64,000 nucleotides of DNA, from contig CANOLA010000002.1 in the NCBI GenBank assembly GCA_947566705.1, positions 1 through 64,000 on the forward strand, in the 5' to 3' direction. A model generated the notes under the pieces. That model saw nothing but the letters and a program-made list of their open reading frames with translations. It had not been told where the DNA came from and did no database searches. The stretch comes from an uncultured Lachnospiraceae bacterium (GTDB lineage: Bacteria > Bacillota > Clostridia > Lachnospirales > Lachnospiraceae). Of the stretch, positions 15,402 to 25,379 are shown piece after piece. Within the stretch, counting starts at the first letter, position 1, and the number at the start of each line of letters is the position of its first letter. The translations under genes and the position numbers were made by a program.

Positions 15402-16328
15402 TTATTCGCGGCTTTCTTTTCTGAACTGCCGCGGCGTCGTATGGTATTTATTTTTGAATGCACGGTTAAAATATGAAAGATTGTCAAAGCCTGTTTCTGC
15501 TGCAATATCAAGTATTGATGAATCTGAGGTGGTGAGAAGCCTCGATGCCATGGTAAGCCGGTAATCTTTCAGATAGTCAACAAAGGTGGTTCCCATGGTA
15601 TCCTTAAAATACCGCATAAAGTGCGATTCGGAAAAGTCGACGGCAGCGGCAATTTCCGCGATTGTAATTTTGTGCATGTAGTTATTTTCGATATACTTTA
15701 ACACAATTTTCATCTTTTCCAGGGTTCTGCGCGGTTCTTTCGGGGCACATAAATTCCTGCAGCGGTTATTTAAAATAAAGAAAAACTGAAACAGCTGGCT
15801 TTTGATATAAAGCTCGTATCCCTGGGGCATCGTCCGGCATATTTCATCACAGGCATCAATCGGTGCAGCGACATCCCGAAAGTAGGGATAGACCGGGGTA
15901 AACACAGTAGGTACCGTGATTTTTCCGGACATCAGTGGCTGCAGGAATTCTGATGTCGTGACGTCGGATTTTCTGGAAATCAGAAGGCTTGGATGAAAAA
16001 TAATATTTTCGTATTCCATGGCGGAATCATCCAGCTGTCCGATGGAGTGAAGCTGGCCGGGCACAATGAAAACAATGGTAGGCGCCATGACCTTGTACTG
16101 GCGGAAATCCACAGTGATACAGCCGCTTCCTTTTTTGATATAGATAATTTCAAATTCATCATGCCAGTGCAGGGGAACCTCCGGAAAATCCAGGGGAATC
16201 GAGCATAAATAGGTATTATATGGAAATACCATTTTTCCATGTGTGATTTTTTCATGGTAGTTTTCATATTCCAGGATATTCATACAGCTATCATACCATA
16301 ACTGCCTTAAAATCTCAAAGTCTTTCAC
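15402..16328 (-). CDS. AraC-family transcriptional regulator with cupin sensor domain
   Basis: The 308-residue frame begins with GTG at 16328; an ATG at 16283 is an alternative and neither has a clear ribosome binding site. The N-terminal part (about 25-170) is a cupin-type ligand domain (FPEVPLHWHDEFEIIYI, GSGCITVDF). The last 100 residues hold two helix-turn-helix units, with ITIAEIAAAVDFSESHFMRYF and SILDIAAETGFDNLSYFNRAF. Such regulators usually respond to sugars or aromatic ligands. It is divergent from a thioesterase gene and shares a 73-bp intergenic region with it, so that gene may be its target. Confidence 0.94.
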   Translation of the reverse strand: MKDFEILRQLWYDSCMNILEYENYHEKITHGKMVFPYNTYLCSIPLDFPEVPLHWHDEFEIIYIKKGSGCITVDFRQYKVMAPTIVFIVPGQLHSIGQLDDSAMEYENIIFHPSLLISRKSDVTTSEFLQPLMSGKITVPTVFTPVYPYFRDVAAPIDACDEICRTMPQGYELYIKSQLFQFFFILNNRCRNLCAPKEPRRTLEKMKIVLKYIENNYMHKITIAEIAAAVDFSESHFMRYFKDTMGTTFVDYLKDYRLTMASRLLTTSDSSILDIAAETGFDNLSYFNRAFKNKYHTTPRQFRKESRE

Positions 16329-16335
16329 GCAAATA

Positions 16336-16363
16336 TTGACAATATTATCGGTCCTGATATATT
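16336..16363 (+). promoter_or_regulatory. Promoter of the thioesterase-sce7726-DUF4422 operon
   Basis: TTGACA at 16336-16341 and TATATT at 16358-16363 are separated by 16 bp within the divergent gap. The start of the AraC-type gene lies eight bases to the left, so regulator binding here could affect both directions. Confidence 0.65.
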
Positions 16364-16401
16364 ATTTAACATAGAAAAAATGCACGGTAAGGGAGAAAAA
16401 T

Positions 16402-16791
16402 ATGTTAAAAGAAGGAATTACAGCAAAGCGTGAAATTATAGTTACAAAAGAAAATACTGCGAAAACACTAAAAAGCGGGGCGCTGGATGTTTTTGCCACA
16501 CCCGCGATGCTTGCGCTGATGGAGGAAACGGCCTGGAACAGTGTTCAGGATGAGCTGGAGGAAGGATGCGGTACTGTTGGAACTGCACTTAATGTAAAGC
16601 ATGTGTCAGCAACACCGGTCGGAATGAAAGTGACCTGTGAAACAGAGCTGGTAAAGGTGGACAATCGGTCGCTGACATTTTCTGTAAAGGCGTATGATGA
16701 AGCGGGACTGATTGGAGAGGGCGTGCATGAGCGTTTTATTGTCCAGAATGAAAAATTTCAGTCAAAAGCAGATGCAAAGCGGACAAAGTAA
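16402..16791 (+). CDS. FlK-like hotdog-fold thioesterase
   Basis: The 129-residue protein matches the fluoroacetyl-CoA thioesterase-like branch of hotdog enzymes. Visible features are ATPAMLALMEETAWN, GTVGTALNVKHVSATPVGMKV and the late GEGVHERFIV. These proteins hydrolyse small acyl-CoA thioesters; the natural substrate here is unknown. It starts after AAGGGAGAAAAAT. Its stop overlaps the next start in TAATG, so the pair is translationally coupled. Confidence 0.88.
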   Translation: MLKEGITAKREIIVTKENTAKTLKSGALDVFATPAMLALMEETAWNSVQDELEEGCGTVGTALNVKHVSATPVGMKVTCETELVKVDNRSLTFSVKAYDEAGLIGEGVHERFIVQNEKFQSKADAKRTK

Positions 16792-17423
16792 TGCTGTACG
16801 ATAAAGACATCAGGGAGCCCCTGTTTGAGTTTTTAGAGGAGGCATATGGCAAAATCCGGCTGCTGGAGGAACAGGTTATGGGGCGTTCCAGAGCCGATGC
16901 CGTTATGGTTGTTTTGGATGCGCTCTACGGAATTGAAATTAAAAGTGATGCAGATACCTATGCAAGGCTGGGCCGGCAGGTGGAAGATTATGACCTTTAT
17001 TACGATTATAATATTATCGTTGCAGGAACCAGCCATGCGGTACATATTAAAGAGCACGTGCCGGAATGGTGGGGAATTATAACAGTGGAACAGGAAGGCG
17101 CGGATGTTGATTTTTATTTTCTGCGCAGACCGCAGAAGAATCCGAAGATGGACTGGGGGCATAAGATTGAGATTCTGTGGAGACCTGAACTTGCCCATAT
17201 CCAGGAGCTGAACGGGATGTATGCGTACAAGAATAAAAGCAAACGGTTTGTTGCAGACAAAATCGTGGAAACAGTTCCTGCGGAAATACTAAGCGGGCAG
17301 CTGTCACAGGAACTGTTTGAGCGTGATTATACAAAAATATGGGATACCATACAGCAGTTTCGGAAAGAAAACGGCCAGAAACCCCGCAGGAGAAAAAGAC
17401 GAAGGCGAAGGAGAAAACAGTGA
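16791..17423 (+). CDS. sce7726-family protein (PD-(D/E)XK-like fold)
   Basis: The 210-residue protein has the sce7726 family marks: DIREPLFEFLEE at the start, an acidic core ADAVMVVLDALYGIEIKSDADTYARLGRQ and VPEWWGIITV. The E-x-K in GIEIKSD is the likely nuclease-like motif, but activity is unproven in the family. A very basic tail (RRRKRRRRRRK) could bind nucleic acid. It overlaps the thioesterase by one base and the next gene in GTGA. The pairing of these three genes is not one I recognise. Confidence 0.8.
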   Translation: MLYDKDIREPLFEFLEEAYGKIRLLEEQVMGRSRADAVMVVLDALYGIEIKSDADTYARLGRQVEDYDLYYDYNIIVAGTSHAVHIKEHVPEWWGIITVEQEGADVDFYFLRRPQKNPKMDWGHKIEILWRPELAHIQELNGMYAYKNKSKRFVADKIVETVPAEILSGQLSQELFERDYTKIWDTIQQFRKENGQKPRRRKRRRRRRKQ

Positions 17424-18559
17424 AAAGTGCAATTTATGTAATGACGCATAAAACTTTCCGGGTGCCGGAGGATAAAATGTATATACCGCTGCATGTGGGC
17501 AGAAAGCCATGGCTTCTGCAGCATGGCATGACAGCGGAAACGCTGCAGTCCGGTAATTGTGACCTGCCGGAAATCTGTACCTATACGGGAGATGACAGCG
17601 GGGATAATATTTCAGAAAAAAACTGTTATTACAGTGAACTGACAGGCATGTACTGGGCGTGGAAAAATTCAGATGCTGAAGTAATCGGAACATGCCATTA
17701 CAGGAGATATCTTTTAAATTCACAGGGATATATGTTTACGGAAAAAGAAATCCTGGATGTGCTTGCGGATTATGATATCATTACAACCAAAAACCTTCAG
17801 TTAAATTTTTCCTATTACGAAGGATTTATTTCGCACCATAAAAAAATTTACCTGGATGAAACAGCACGCGTATTAAAAGAAAAATATCCTGCATATTACC
17901 AGACTTTTGAACGTCTGGTACACGAAAAGCATACCTATTTTGGAAATATGCTGATCTGCCGCAGGCATATATACAATGCATACTGCGAGTGGATGTTTTC
18001 CGTTTTGTCTGAGGTGGAAAAACGGGTGAAGGTGGAAGAGGAGGATTCCTACCACCGCCGGATTTTCGGATTTATTTCGGAGTTTTTACAGTATGTCTGG
18101 ATTACGCATGAAAAGCTGTCTGTCAGCGAATGCATGGTTGGAATGCTTGGTGAAAAGGCAGAAGTATCGGAAGTGAAGCAGGTGCTTGCAGGATATTTTG
18201 CTGCAGGCGATTACGAGCAGGCGAAGGAATATTTTCTTGAGGCAAAAAAAGCGCGCCCTGATATCCTGATGGAGGCATCGGATGTGACAGGAGAACTTCA
18301 TATGTGTATGGAAGTGATTGCTGTCGCAGGACTGGAACAGCAGGAGTATGGAAGCAACCTGCTGGAAAGGATGCAGGATTTTGACGAACTGATGTCCTAC
18401 TGCAGCCATTTAAACAGCTATGTGATGCAGAAACAGTGCGGGGAAGTGGAGGAGTCGTTAAAACAGTGGAGGAAAAGCCATGAAGTGACAGATGTTGCCG
18501 AAAACTGTGCGCTTGCGGTGGTGAATTCCATCCGGGGAACGGCAAAGGTTCCGGTGTGA
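17420..18559 (+). CDS. DUF4422 protein, glycosyltransferase-like
   Basis: I place the start at GTG 17420, just after AAGGAGAAAACA and overlapping the preceding stop; this gives 379 residues. The N-terminal 260 residues fit DUF4422 (IYVMTHKTFRVPEDKMYIPLHVGR, YYSELTGMYWAWKN, VIGTCHYRRYL), found in capsule and polysaccharide clusters and thought to be a GT-A-type transferase. The last 120 residues are helical and may hold TPR-like repeats (AGDYEQAKEYFLEAKKARPD). No other polysaccharide gene is nearby. It may modify a surface glycan, but no donor or acceptor can be inferred. Confidence 0.83.
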   Translation: MKSAIYVMTHKTFRVPEDKMYIPLHVGRKPWLLQHGMTAETLQSGNCDLPEICTYTGDDSGDNISEKNCYYSELTGMYWAWKNSDAEVIGTCHYRRYLLNSQGYMFTEKEILDVLADYDIITTKNLQLNFSYYEGFISHHKKIYLDETARVLKEKYPAYYQTFERLVHEKHTYFGNMLICRRHIYNAYCEWMFSVLSEVEKRVKVEEEDSYHRRIFGFISEFLQYVWITHEKLSVSECMVGMLGEKAEVSEVKQVLAGYFAAGDYEQAKEYFLEAKKARPDILMEASDVTGELHMCMEVIAVAGLEQQEYGSNLLERMQDFDELMSYCSHLNSYVMQKQCGEVEESLKQWRKSHEVTDVAENCALAVVNSIRGTAKVPV

Positions 18560-18581
18560 GAATGTTCGCACCGGAATTTTT
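18549..18581 (+). terminator. Terminator of the DUF4422 operon
   Basis: TTCCGGTG and CACCGGAA form a perfect 8-bp stem that overlaps the stop codon, extended inward by further pairs, and is followed by five T residues. The rest of 18582-18673 contains two copies of TTTTTGCAAATAAA and leads into dgt. Confidence 0.85.
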
Positions 18582-18673
18582 GCAAATAAAACACTTTTTG
18601 CAAATAAAAAAAGGAAATCAGCAGGTTTTGCCGAATATTATTAATAGAGCATGTTGTTACAAGTGAGGAAGAT

Positions 18674-19687
18674 ATGACAATTCGAGAACAGATTGAGGCA
18701 ATGGAAAAGGAAAACCTAAGTCCATATGCCTGTCTAAGTATTCATACAAAGGGAAGGGAACGTGAGGAACCGCAGTGCGATATCCGTCCGGTGTTCCAGC
18801 GGGACCGGGACCGGATTCTGCACAGTAAGTCTTTCCGCCGTTTAAAGTGCAAGACGCAGGTATTCCTTACACCGATGGGGGACCATTACCGGACGCGGAT
18901 GACACATACACTGGAGGTGTCGCAGAATGCCCGGACGATAGCCAAGGCGCTGCGCCTGAACGAGGATCTGGTGGAGGCAATTGCCCTTGGTCATGATCTG
19001 GGACATACGCCGTTCGGTCATGCCGGAGAGTATATTCTCAATAAGATTTATCCCGGCGGTTTTAAGCATAATGAACAGAGCGTCCGTATTGTCGAGAAGC
19101 TGGAAAAAGACGGGGAAGGACTGAACCTGACATGGGAGGTAAGGGACGGGATTCTAAACCACCAGACCAGTCTGATGCCTCATACACTGGAAGGGAAAAT
19201 TGTCCGTTTTTCTGATAAAATTGCTTATATTAATTCTGATATCGATGACGCCATACGTGCACAGATATTAAGGGAGGAAGATATTCCGGGGGAGCTTCGC
19301 AAAACGCTTGGTTATGATACCAGGACAAGGCTCGACCACCTGATTCATGATATTGTGATCAACAGTATGGGCAAGGATGATATTATTATGTCGGCTGAGA
19401 CTGCGCAGGCAATGCGGGATCTGCGTTTTTTTATGTTTGAGCATGTATATAAAAACCCTGTTGCAAAAGGCGAGGAAGTAAAAGCAAAGGCAATGCTGGA
19501 GCAGATGTTTTATTTTTACATGGACCACATCGAAGAGCTTCCGGATAAACTGCGTGCAATGCTTGACGGGGGAGAGGACAGGGGGCGGATTGTCTGTGAC
19601 TATATATCCGGCATGACCGACCAGTACGCCATCACAAAATTCAAGGAACACTTCATGCCCGAAGCCTGGCAGGTTGATGGTTATTGA
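18674..19687 (+). CDS. dgt: Deoxyguanosinetriphosphate triphosphohydrolase-like protein
   Basis: This HD-domain enzyme splits dNTPs into deoxynucleoside and triphosphate. The 337-residue product has RDRILHSKSFRRLKCKTQVF, HTLEVSQNART and the metal-binding GHDLGHTPFGHAGE. It belongs to the shorter Dgt-like group common in Firmicutes, which often sits directly before dnaG, as here. The start has a GAGGAAG ribosome binding site. Confidence 0.95.
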   Translation: MTIREQIEAMEKENLSPYACLSIHTKGREREEPQCDIRPVFQRDRDRILHSKSFRRLKCKTQVFLTPMGDHYRTRMTHTLEVSQNARTIAKALRLNEDLVEAIALGHDLGHTPFGHAGEYILNKIYPGGFKHNEQSVRIVEKLEKDGEGLNLTWEVRDGILNHQTSLMPHTLEGKIVRFSDKIAYINSDIDDAIRAQILREEDIPGELRKTLGYDTRTRLDHLIHDIVINSMGKDDIIMSAETAQAMRDLRFFMFEHVYKNPVAKGEEVKAKAMLEQMFYFYMDHIEELPDKLRAMLDGGEDRGRIVCDYISGMTDQYAITKFKEHFMPEAWQVDGY

Positions 19688-19790
19688 AATACATCTCTGA
19701 TGTATTTCCTACGTACATCGCCCAGCCCGGAAGGGCTGCTGGAATGCGATGTGCTCCTTTAGATTCATCCCTGATGAATCCCTTACCAAC
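19688..19790 (+). repeat. Palindromic repeat cluster, copy A of the nested-hairpin family
   Basis: Three hairpins lie end to end between dgt and dnaG. The first is AAATACATC-TCT-GATGTATTT. The second is the family core at 19708-19759: CCTACGTACATCGC, an inner stem CAGCCC/GGGCTG, and GCGATGTGCTCCTT. The third is GATTCATC-CCT-GATGAATC. Outer stem ACATCGC/GCGATGT of the core differs from copy C by paired changes. No T-run follows, so these are not ordinary terminators. Confidence 0.85.
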
Positions 19791-19810
19791 GAAAGAAACA
19801 GGAGGCCAAA

Positions 19811-21592
19811 ATGCCCTTTTATTCAGACGAAATAATTGAAGAAGTGCGCTCCAGAAACGATATCGTGGATGTCATCGGAGGATATGTGCGTCTCCACAAA
19901 AAGGGCAGTACATATTTCGGACTCTGTCCGTTCCACAGTGAGAAGACAGGCTCATTTTCCGTGTCAGGCGGCAAGCAGCTGTATTACTGTTTTGGCTGCG
20001 GCGCAGGCGGAAACGTATTCAGTTTTCTGATGCAGTATGAAAATTATACTTTTGGGGAGGCAGTGCAGGCACTTGCCGAACGCGCCGGTGTGGAGCTCCC
20101 GCAGCAGGAAATGACGGCAGCGCAGAAGCGGGAGGCGGACAGGCGTACCCTGCTTCTGGAAATCCAGAAGGAAGCTGCAAAATATTTTTATACGCTGCTC
20201 CGCAGTCCGCGGGGAAAGCGTGCATGGGAATATTTTTTAAACAGGCAGCTGTCAGAAGAGACAATAAAAAAATTCGGACTCGGTTATGCGGACCAGTACA
20301 GTGATGATTTGTACCGTTATCTCCGCAAAAAAGGCTATGATGATTCCATCTTAAAAGAAACCGGTCTGGTGACAATTGATGAGGTACGGGGCGGACATGA
20401 TAAATTCTGGAACCGTGCCATGTTTCCGATTATGGATACTCATAACCGCGTGATTGGATTCGGTGGCCGCGTTATGGGAGAGGGCGAGCCGAAATACTTA
20501 AATTCCCCGGAAACAAAGATTTTTGACAAAAGCCGTAATCTGTACGGACTAAATATTGCCAGAAGCACAAAAAAGAACCAGCTGCTTTTGTGCGAGGGCT
20601 ATATGGATGTGATAGCCCTTCACCAGGCAGGATTTGATAATGCGGTAGCGTCCCTCGGCACATCTTTAACGAGCGGACATGCCAGCCTGTTAAAACGGTA
20701 TACGAAAGAAGTATACATAACCTATGACAGCGACGGTGCGGGGGTTAAGGCGGCACTGCGCGCGATTCCGATTTTAAAGGAAGCCGGAATCATTACCAAA
20801 GTCATTAATATGCAGCCATATAAAGACCCGGATGAATTTATCAAGGCACTTGGTGCAGAAGAATACCAGAAACGGATTGACAGCGCGACAAACAGTTTTA
20901 TGTTTGAAATCCAGGTTCTGGAACAGAATTATGATATGAATGATCCGGAGTCAAAAACTGCATTTTATAATGAAACAGCCGGAAAGCTTCTTGGTTTTTC
21001 AGAGGAATTAGAGAGAAACAATTACATAGAAGCAGTGGCGGATAAATACCAGATGGGTTTTGACAATTTAAGAAAGCTTGTAAACAGCCTTGCGGCAAAG
21101 GGAGGACTGGTAAAGCAGAGTTCTCCGCTAAAAAGCGGCATCAGCCCAAAGAAAAAAAAGGAGGACGGAATGAAGCAGTCACAGAAGCTGCTTTTAACGT
21201 GGCTGATTGAGGACAACCGGCTGTTTGAGACAGTCCGGGGACTGATTACGGCAGATGATTTTACGGAGGAGCTGTACCATAAAGTGGCGCAGGAAGTGTT
21301 TGCGCAGTACAGTAATGAGCAGGCGGTTCATCCGGAAAAAATCATAGACCTTTTTCCCGGTGAAGAGGAGCAGAAAGAAATTGCAGGACTGTTTAACGCC
21401 AGAATCCATGAAGTGGAAACAAAAAGCGACATGGAAAAAGCCTTAAAAGAAACCATTATCCGTATCAAGCAAAACAGCATTGATTTCCGAACGGAGCATG
21501 CAGACCATACGGATATGAACGCGACAATGCAGATTATTAAGGACAGGCAGGCACTGGATAAGCTGAAAGAATTGCATATTTCCATTGATTAA
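19811..21592 (+). CDS. dnaG: DNA primase
   Basis: The primase makes RNA primers for replication. The 593-residue product has the CHC2-type zinc finger ([13 protein letters not shown] and [11 protein letters not shown], residues 38-70) and a Toprim core with [20 protein letters not shown] and TYDSDGAG. The C-terminal part from about 440 is the helicase-interacting domain. It starts after ACAGGAGGCC and is followed by rpoD, the usual macromolecular synthesis order. Confidence 0.98.
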   Translation: MPFYSDEIIEEVRSRNDIVDVIGGYVRLHKKGSTYFGLCPFHSEKTGSFSVSGGKQLYYCFGCGAGGNVFSFLMQYENYTFGEAVQALAERAGVELPQQEMTAAQKREADRRTLLLEIQKEAAKYFYTLLRSPRGKRAWEYFLNRQLSEETIKKFGLGYADQYSDDLYRYLRKKGYDDSILKETGLVTIDEVRGGHDKFWNRAMFPIMDTHNRVIGFGGRVMGEGEPKYLNSPETKIFDKSRNLYGLNIARSTKKNQLLLCEGYMDVIALHQAGFDNAVASLGTSLTSGHASLLKRYTKEVYITYDSDGAGVKAALRAIPILKEAGIITKVINMQPYKDPDEFIKALGAEEYQKRIDSATNSFMFEIQVLEQNYDMNDPESKTAFYNETAGKLLGFSEELERNNYIEAVADKYQMGFDNLRKLVNSLAAKGGLVKQSSPLKSGISPKKKKEDGMKQSQKLLLTWLIEDNRLFETVRGLITADDFTEELYHKVAQEVFAQYSNEQAVHPEKIIDLFPGEEEQKEIAGLFNARIHEVETKSDMEKALKETIIRIKQNSIDFRTEHADHTDMNATMQIIKDRQALDKLKELHISID

Positions 21593-21629
21593 GGACAAAA
21601 TAGAAAGTAACCTGAGAGGACGAAGCGAC

Positions 21630-22895
21630 ATGGCAAAGAAAAAAGAAGAGAAGGCAGCAGTAGAAACAGTAGAGACAGAGGAAATGAAGACAAAATATAA
21701 AGAGAAGATTAAAGAACTTCTCGAAATCGGCAAAAAAAAGAGAAATATCCTGGAATACCAGGAAATCAGCGATTTTTTCCGGGATCTGAACCCGGATGCG
21801 GAAAAACTGGAAGAAATTCTGGATATTCTGGAGCATAATAATATCGACGTACTCCGTATCAGCGACGATGACGATGATGACGATATCATTCTGGATGAAG
21901 AAGATGAGGTGGAAGTAGAAAAACTGGACCTTTCCATTCCGGACGGCATCAATGTGGAAGACCCGGTACGTATGTATTTAAAGGAAATCGGAAAAGTGCC
22001 GCTTCTTTCTGCGGAGGAGGAAATAGACCTTGCACAGACAATGGAAGACGGAAACGTCGCCATTGAAAAAATCCAGATTTTAAAGGAACGCATCGAGGAC
22101 AGCGATGACGAAAAAGAAAAAGAGGAAATCCGAGGGGAAATAAAGGAACTCCAGCTTGCCGTGGACCATGGCTCAGATGCCAAAAAGCGTCTTGCAGAGG
22201 CAAATCTGCGTCTCGTTGTCAGCATTGCCAAACGGTATGTAGGGCGGGGGATGCTTTTTCTGGACCTGATTCAGGAAGGAAACCTGGGACTTATTAAAGC
22301 GGTGGAGAAGTTTGATTACCGCAAAGGATACAAATTTTCCACATATGCCACCTGGTGGATACGCCAGGCAATCACCAGGGCGATTGCCGACCAGGCAAGA
22401 ACCATCCGGATTCCGGTACACATGGTGGAGACAATCAACAAACTCATCCGCGTCAGCCGCCAGCTTCTGCAGGAGCTTGGCAGGGAACCATCGCCTGAGG
22501 AAATCGCAGAGGAGATGAGTATGCCGGTGGACCGTGTGCGTGAAATCCTTAAGATTTCCCAGGAGCCGGTATCCCTGGAAACACCAATCGGTGAGGAGGA
22601 GGATTCCCATCTTGGGGATTTCATCAAGGATGATAACGTGCCTGTTCCTGCTGACGCAGCAGCGTTTACCCTGTTAAAGGAGCAGCTTGAGGAAGTACTT
22701 GGGACACTGACGGAACGTGAGCAGAAGGTTCTTACGCTGCGATTCGGACTGGAGGACGGACGTGCCCGTACTCTCGAAGAGGTGGGAAAGGAATTCAACG
22801 TTACAAGGGAGCGTATCAGGCAGATTGAGGCAAAAGCGCTCCGTAAACTCCGCCATCCGAGCCGCAGCAGAAAGCTTAAGGATTATTTAGAATAA
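21630..22895 (+). CDS. rpoD: Primary sigma factor RpoD (SigA)
   Basis: I use the ATG at 21630 rather than an upstream TTG; this gives 421 residues. Sigma region 1.2 ([17 protein letters not shown]), region 2 ([43 protein letters not shown] split over two motifs), region 3 and region 4 ([14 protein letters not shown] and [17 protein letters not shown]) are all intact. A run of seven aspartates lies before region 1.2, as in many Clostridia. It overlaps no other gene and follows dnaG by 37 bp. Confidence 0.98.
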   Translation: MAKKKEEKAAVETVETEEMKTKYKEKIKELLEIGKKKRNILEYQEISDFFRDLNPDAEKLEEILDILEHNNIDVLRISDDDDDDDIILDEEDEVEVEKLDLSIPDGINVEDPVRMYLKEIGKVPLLSAEEEIDLAQTMEDGNVAIEKIQILKERIEDSDDEKEKEEIRGEIKELQLAVDHGSDAKKRLAEANLRLVVSIAKRYVGRGMLFLDLIQEGNLGLIKAVEKFDYRKGYKFSTYATWWIRQAITRAIADQARTIRIPVHMVETINKLIRVSRQLLQELGREPSPEEIAEEMSMPVDRVREILKISQEPVSLETPIGEEEDSHLGDFIKDDNVPVPADAAAFTLLKEQLEEVLGTLTEREQKVLTLRFGLEDGRARTLEEVGKEFNVTRERIRQIEAKALRKLRHPSRSRKLKDYLE

Positions 22896-22897
22896 AA

Positions 22898-23641
22898 ATG
22901 GTAAAACTTTCAAAAAGGATGAATGCTGTTGCAGCCATGGTGGGTTCCGGCGGGGTTCTGGCGGATGTCGGGACAGACCACGGATATATTCCGATTGCAC
23001 TGGTTGAAAGACAAAAGATAAAAGCTGCCATTGCAATGGATATCAATGAGGGACCGCTTTCCCGTGCAGCAGAAAATATTAAAGCCGCGCATCTGGAGGA
23101 TTACATAGAAACCAGGCTGTCCGACGGGGTTTCAGCGCTTTGTGCGGGCGAAGCGGATTCCATTGTAATTGCCGGTATGGGCGGGGAGCTGATGTTACAT
23201 ATTTTGCTGGACGGGGAGAAAGTCTGTGCTTCGGCGGCGGAAATGGTTCTGCAGCCGCAGTCGGATATCCGTAAGGTGCGGGCATTTTTACGGGAGCACC
23301 AGTATAAAATAATAGATGAAGATATGGTATATGAGGATGGAAAATATTATCCGATGATGAAAGCGGTAAAGGATGAATCCGGCGAAATCTGGATGCGGAT
23401 GGATGATGAGACAAAAGCGGTGTGTGATATTTACGGACCGCTTCTGCTTCGTGGCGGCCATCCGGTGCTTAGGCGGTTTTTGGTCCGGCAGCACAGACAG
23501 CTTACCGGACTTTTGCACAGGCTGGAGTCAGGGAATAAGTCGGAGGCAGTAAAGAAGCGGATTCTGGAAATCCGAAGTGAGCTGCATTATAATGAATCAG
23601 CATATACAATTTTGGGGGCAATAAAAAATGCAGGAATATGA
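22898..23641 (+). CDS. trmK: tRNA (adenine-22-N1)-methyltransferase
   Basis: TrmK methylates A22 in the D-arm region of tRNAs. The 247-residue protein has the Rossmann SAM motif VLADVGTDHGYIPIAL, and the NPPY-like position reads IAGMGGELM, as in TrmK. Start and stop are tightly linked: two bases after rpoD and a 14-nt overlap with the next gene. Confidence 0.92.
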   Translation: MVKLSKRMNAVAAMVGSGGVLADVGTDHGYIPIALVERQKIKAAIAMDINEGPLSRAAENIKAAHLEDYIETRLSDGVSALCAGEADSIVIAGMGGELMLHILLDGEKVCASAAEMVLQPQSDIRKVRAFLREHQYKIIDEDMVYEDGKYYPMMKAVKDESGEIWMRMDDETKAVCDIYGPLLLRGGHPVLRRFLVRQHRQLTGLLHRLESGNKSEAVKKRILEIRSELHYNESAYTILGAIKNAGI

Positions 23642-25292
23642 AATAACGATAAAGCTGGGACAGGGAGATACAAAGCACATACTGGTAACTGCCGGAACAA
23701 CGCTGCAGGATATTGCCAGGGAATACCAGTCCGAGTACAGGCACACAATTGTACTGGCAAATGTAAATGGTAAACTGCGGGAGCTTTTTAAGACGGTTAC
23801 AAAATCCTGCACAGTATCGTTTCTTACCATGGCAAGCCATGACGGACGGCGTACATACCGCAGAAGCGTCACGCTTTTAATGCAGAAGGCTGTGGAAAAT
23901 CTCTGGGGTGACAAGGTAAAAGTCAGGGTATATTATTCCCTGGGCGGAAATTATTACTGCGAACTGAAAGGACGAAAGTCCGATGCAGAGGCAATTTCTG
24001 CCATCCGCGGGGAAATGAAAAGACTGGTGCAGGAGGATCTGCCCATTGAAAAAAAGAGTTATAAAACAACCGAGGCAGAGGAGCTGTTCCGTGTAAAAGG
24101 AATGAAGGACAAGGAACGTCTGCTGCATTACCGCAGAAGTTCACGTGTCAATATTTATTCCATTGACGGAATGGAGGATTATTATTACGGATATATGGTT
24201 CCATCCACGGGCTGCCTGGGAATGTTTGACATTGAGGCGTATGAGGATGGTTTTGTCCTTCTTCTTCCAAACAGTTCGGGTGACGCAGTGGAGCCTCTTT
24301 CCACTTCCAACAAGCTTTACCATACCCTGCGGGAGTCCCGCCGCTGGAGCAGGATGCTGGGGATTGGTACGATTGGCGCGTTAAATGATGCCATTGCAGC
24401 CGGAAAGGGGGAACAGATTATTCTTCTGCAGGAAGCGCTGATGGAGGAAAAAATCGGAGCGCTTGCTGCCCGTATTGCGGAGAAAAAGGGAATAAAATTT
24501 GTGATGATTGCAGGTCCGTCCTCTTCCGGAAAGACAACGTTTTCCAACCGTTTGTCCATCCAGCTTCTTTCCAAGGGCTTAACGCCGCATCCAATCGGGC
24601 TGGATGATTATTATGCAGACCGTGAAAAGTGTCCGCGTGATGAAAACGGAGAATTTGATTTCGAGTGCCTGGAGGCGCTTGATCTTGAAAAATTTAACGA
24701 GGATATGACGGCACTTCTTGCAGGGGAGGAAGTCTCAATGCCTTCGTTCAATTTTAAAACCGGAAAACGTGAATACCGGGGCAGAAAACTGAAGCTTGGA
24801 GCAGACGATATTCTTGTAATTGAAGGAATCCATGGACTGAATGACAGGCTGTCCTATTCCCTGCCGGAAGAGAGTAAGTTTAAAATTTATATTTCAGCGC
24901 TTACCCAGTTAAATATTGATGAGCATAACCCGCTTCCGACCTCGGACTGCCGCCTGCTCCGCCGCATTGTCAGGGATGCAAGGACGCGCGGTACGAGTGC
25001 ACAGGAAACCATTGCGATGTGGGGCAGCGTCCGCCGCGGGGAGGAGAAAAATATTTTTCCGTTCCAGGACAGCGCCGACGTGATGTTTAATTCCGCGCTG
25101 CTGTATGAAATTGCCGTGATGAAGGTATATGCAGAGCCGCTTCTGTTTCAGATTCCAAGGGACAGTACCGAGTATTCGGAGGCAAAGCGTCTGCTTAAAT
25201 TCCTTGATTACTTCCTGCCGCTGCCGACCGAGGGCATTATGCAGAGTTCCCTTGTGCGGGAGTTTGTGGGAGGAAGCTGTTTTCATGTATAA
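23628..25292 (+). CDS. Nucleoside kinase with TGS and SAD-like N-terminal domains
   Basis: The 554-residue protein begins with a TGS-like domain (about 1-65) and a threonyl-tRNA-synthetase-type second additional domain (66-200). A uridine-kinase-like P-loop domain follows with GPSSSGKTTF near residue 294, the substrate motif GLDDYYADREKCPRD and ILVIEGIHGLND. This three-part architecture is widespread in Clostridia and annotated as nucleoside (uridine) kinase; whether the TGS part senses tRNA is not known. It overlaps trmK by 14 nt and ends before a strong bidirectional terminator. Confidence 0.9.
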   Translation: MQEYEITIKLGQGDTKHILVTAGTTLQDIAREYQSEYRHTIVLANVNGKLRELFKTVTKSCTVSFLTMASHDGRRTYRRSVTLLMQKAVENLWGDKVKVRVYYSLGGNYYCELKGRKSDAEAISAIRGEMKRLVQEDLPIEKKSYKTTEAEELFRVKGMKDKERLLHYRRSSRVNIYSIDGMEDYYYGYMVPSTGCLGMFDIEAYEDGFVLLLPNSSGDAVEPLSTSNKLYHTLRESRRWSRMLGIGTIGALNDAIAAGKGEQIILLQEALMEEKIGALAARIAEKKGIKFVMIAGPSSSGKTTFSNRLSIQLLSKGLTPHPIGLDDYYADREKCPRDENGEFDFECLEALDLEKFNEDMTALLAGEEVSMPSFNFKTGKREYRGRKLKLGADDILVIEGIHGLNDRLSYSLPEESKFKIYISALTQLNIDEHNPLPTSDCRLLRRIVRDARTRGTSAQETIAMWGSVRRGEEKNIFPFQDSADVMFNSALLYEIAVMKVYAEPLLFQIPRDSTEYSEAKRLLKFLDYFLPLPTEGIMQSSLVREFVGGSCFHV

Positions 25293-25349
25293 AGAGGGTT
25301 GCGCCTGCGAAATTTCTGCTGCAATAACTGCATATGCTTTATGGCATTA

Positions 25350-25378
25350 AAAAAGCCCTCCTTACGGAGGGCCTTTTT
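25350..25378. terminator. Bidirectional terminator between the kinase gene and rnpB
   Basis: GCCCTCC (25355-25361) pairs with GGAGGGC (25366-25372). Five T residues follow on the plus strand and a run of six A residues precedes it. It can therefore stop transcription of the kinase gene and, from the other side, of rnpB. Confidence 0.93.
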
Positions 25379-25379
25379 A

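Noticed and set aside
21443..22231. Long minus-strand ORF (262 codons) opposite dnaG and rpoD
   Set aside because: It is Ser/Phe-rich, has no ribosome binding site, and mirrors acidic codons of two certain genes on the other strand.
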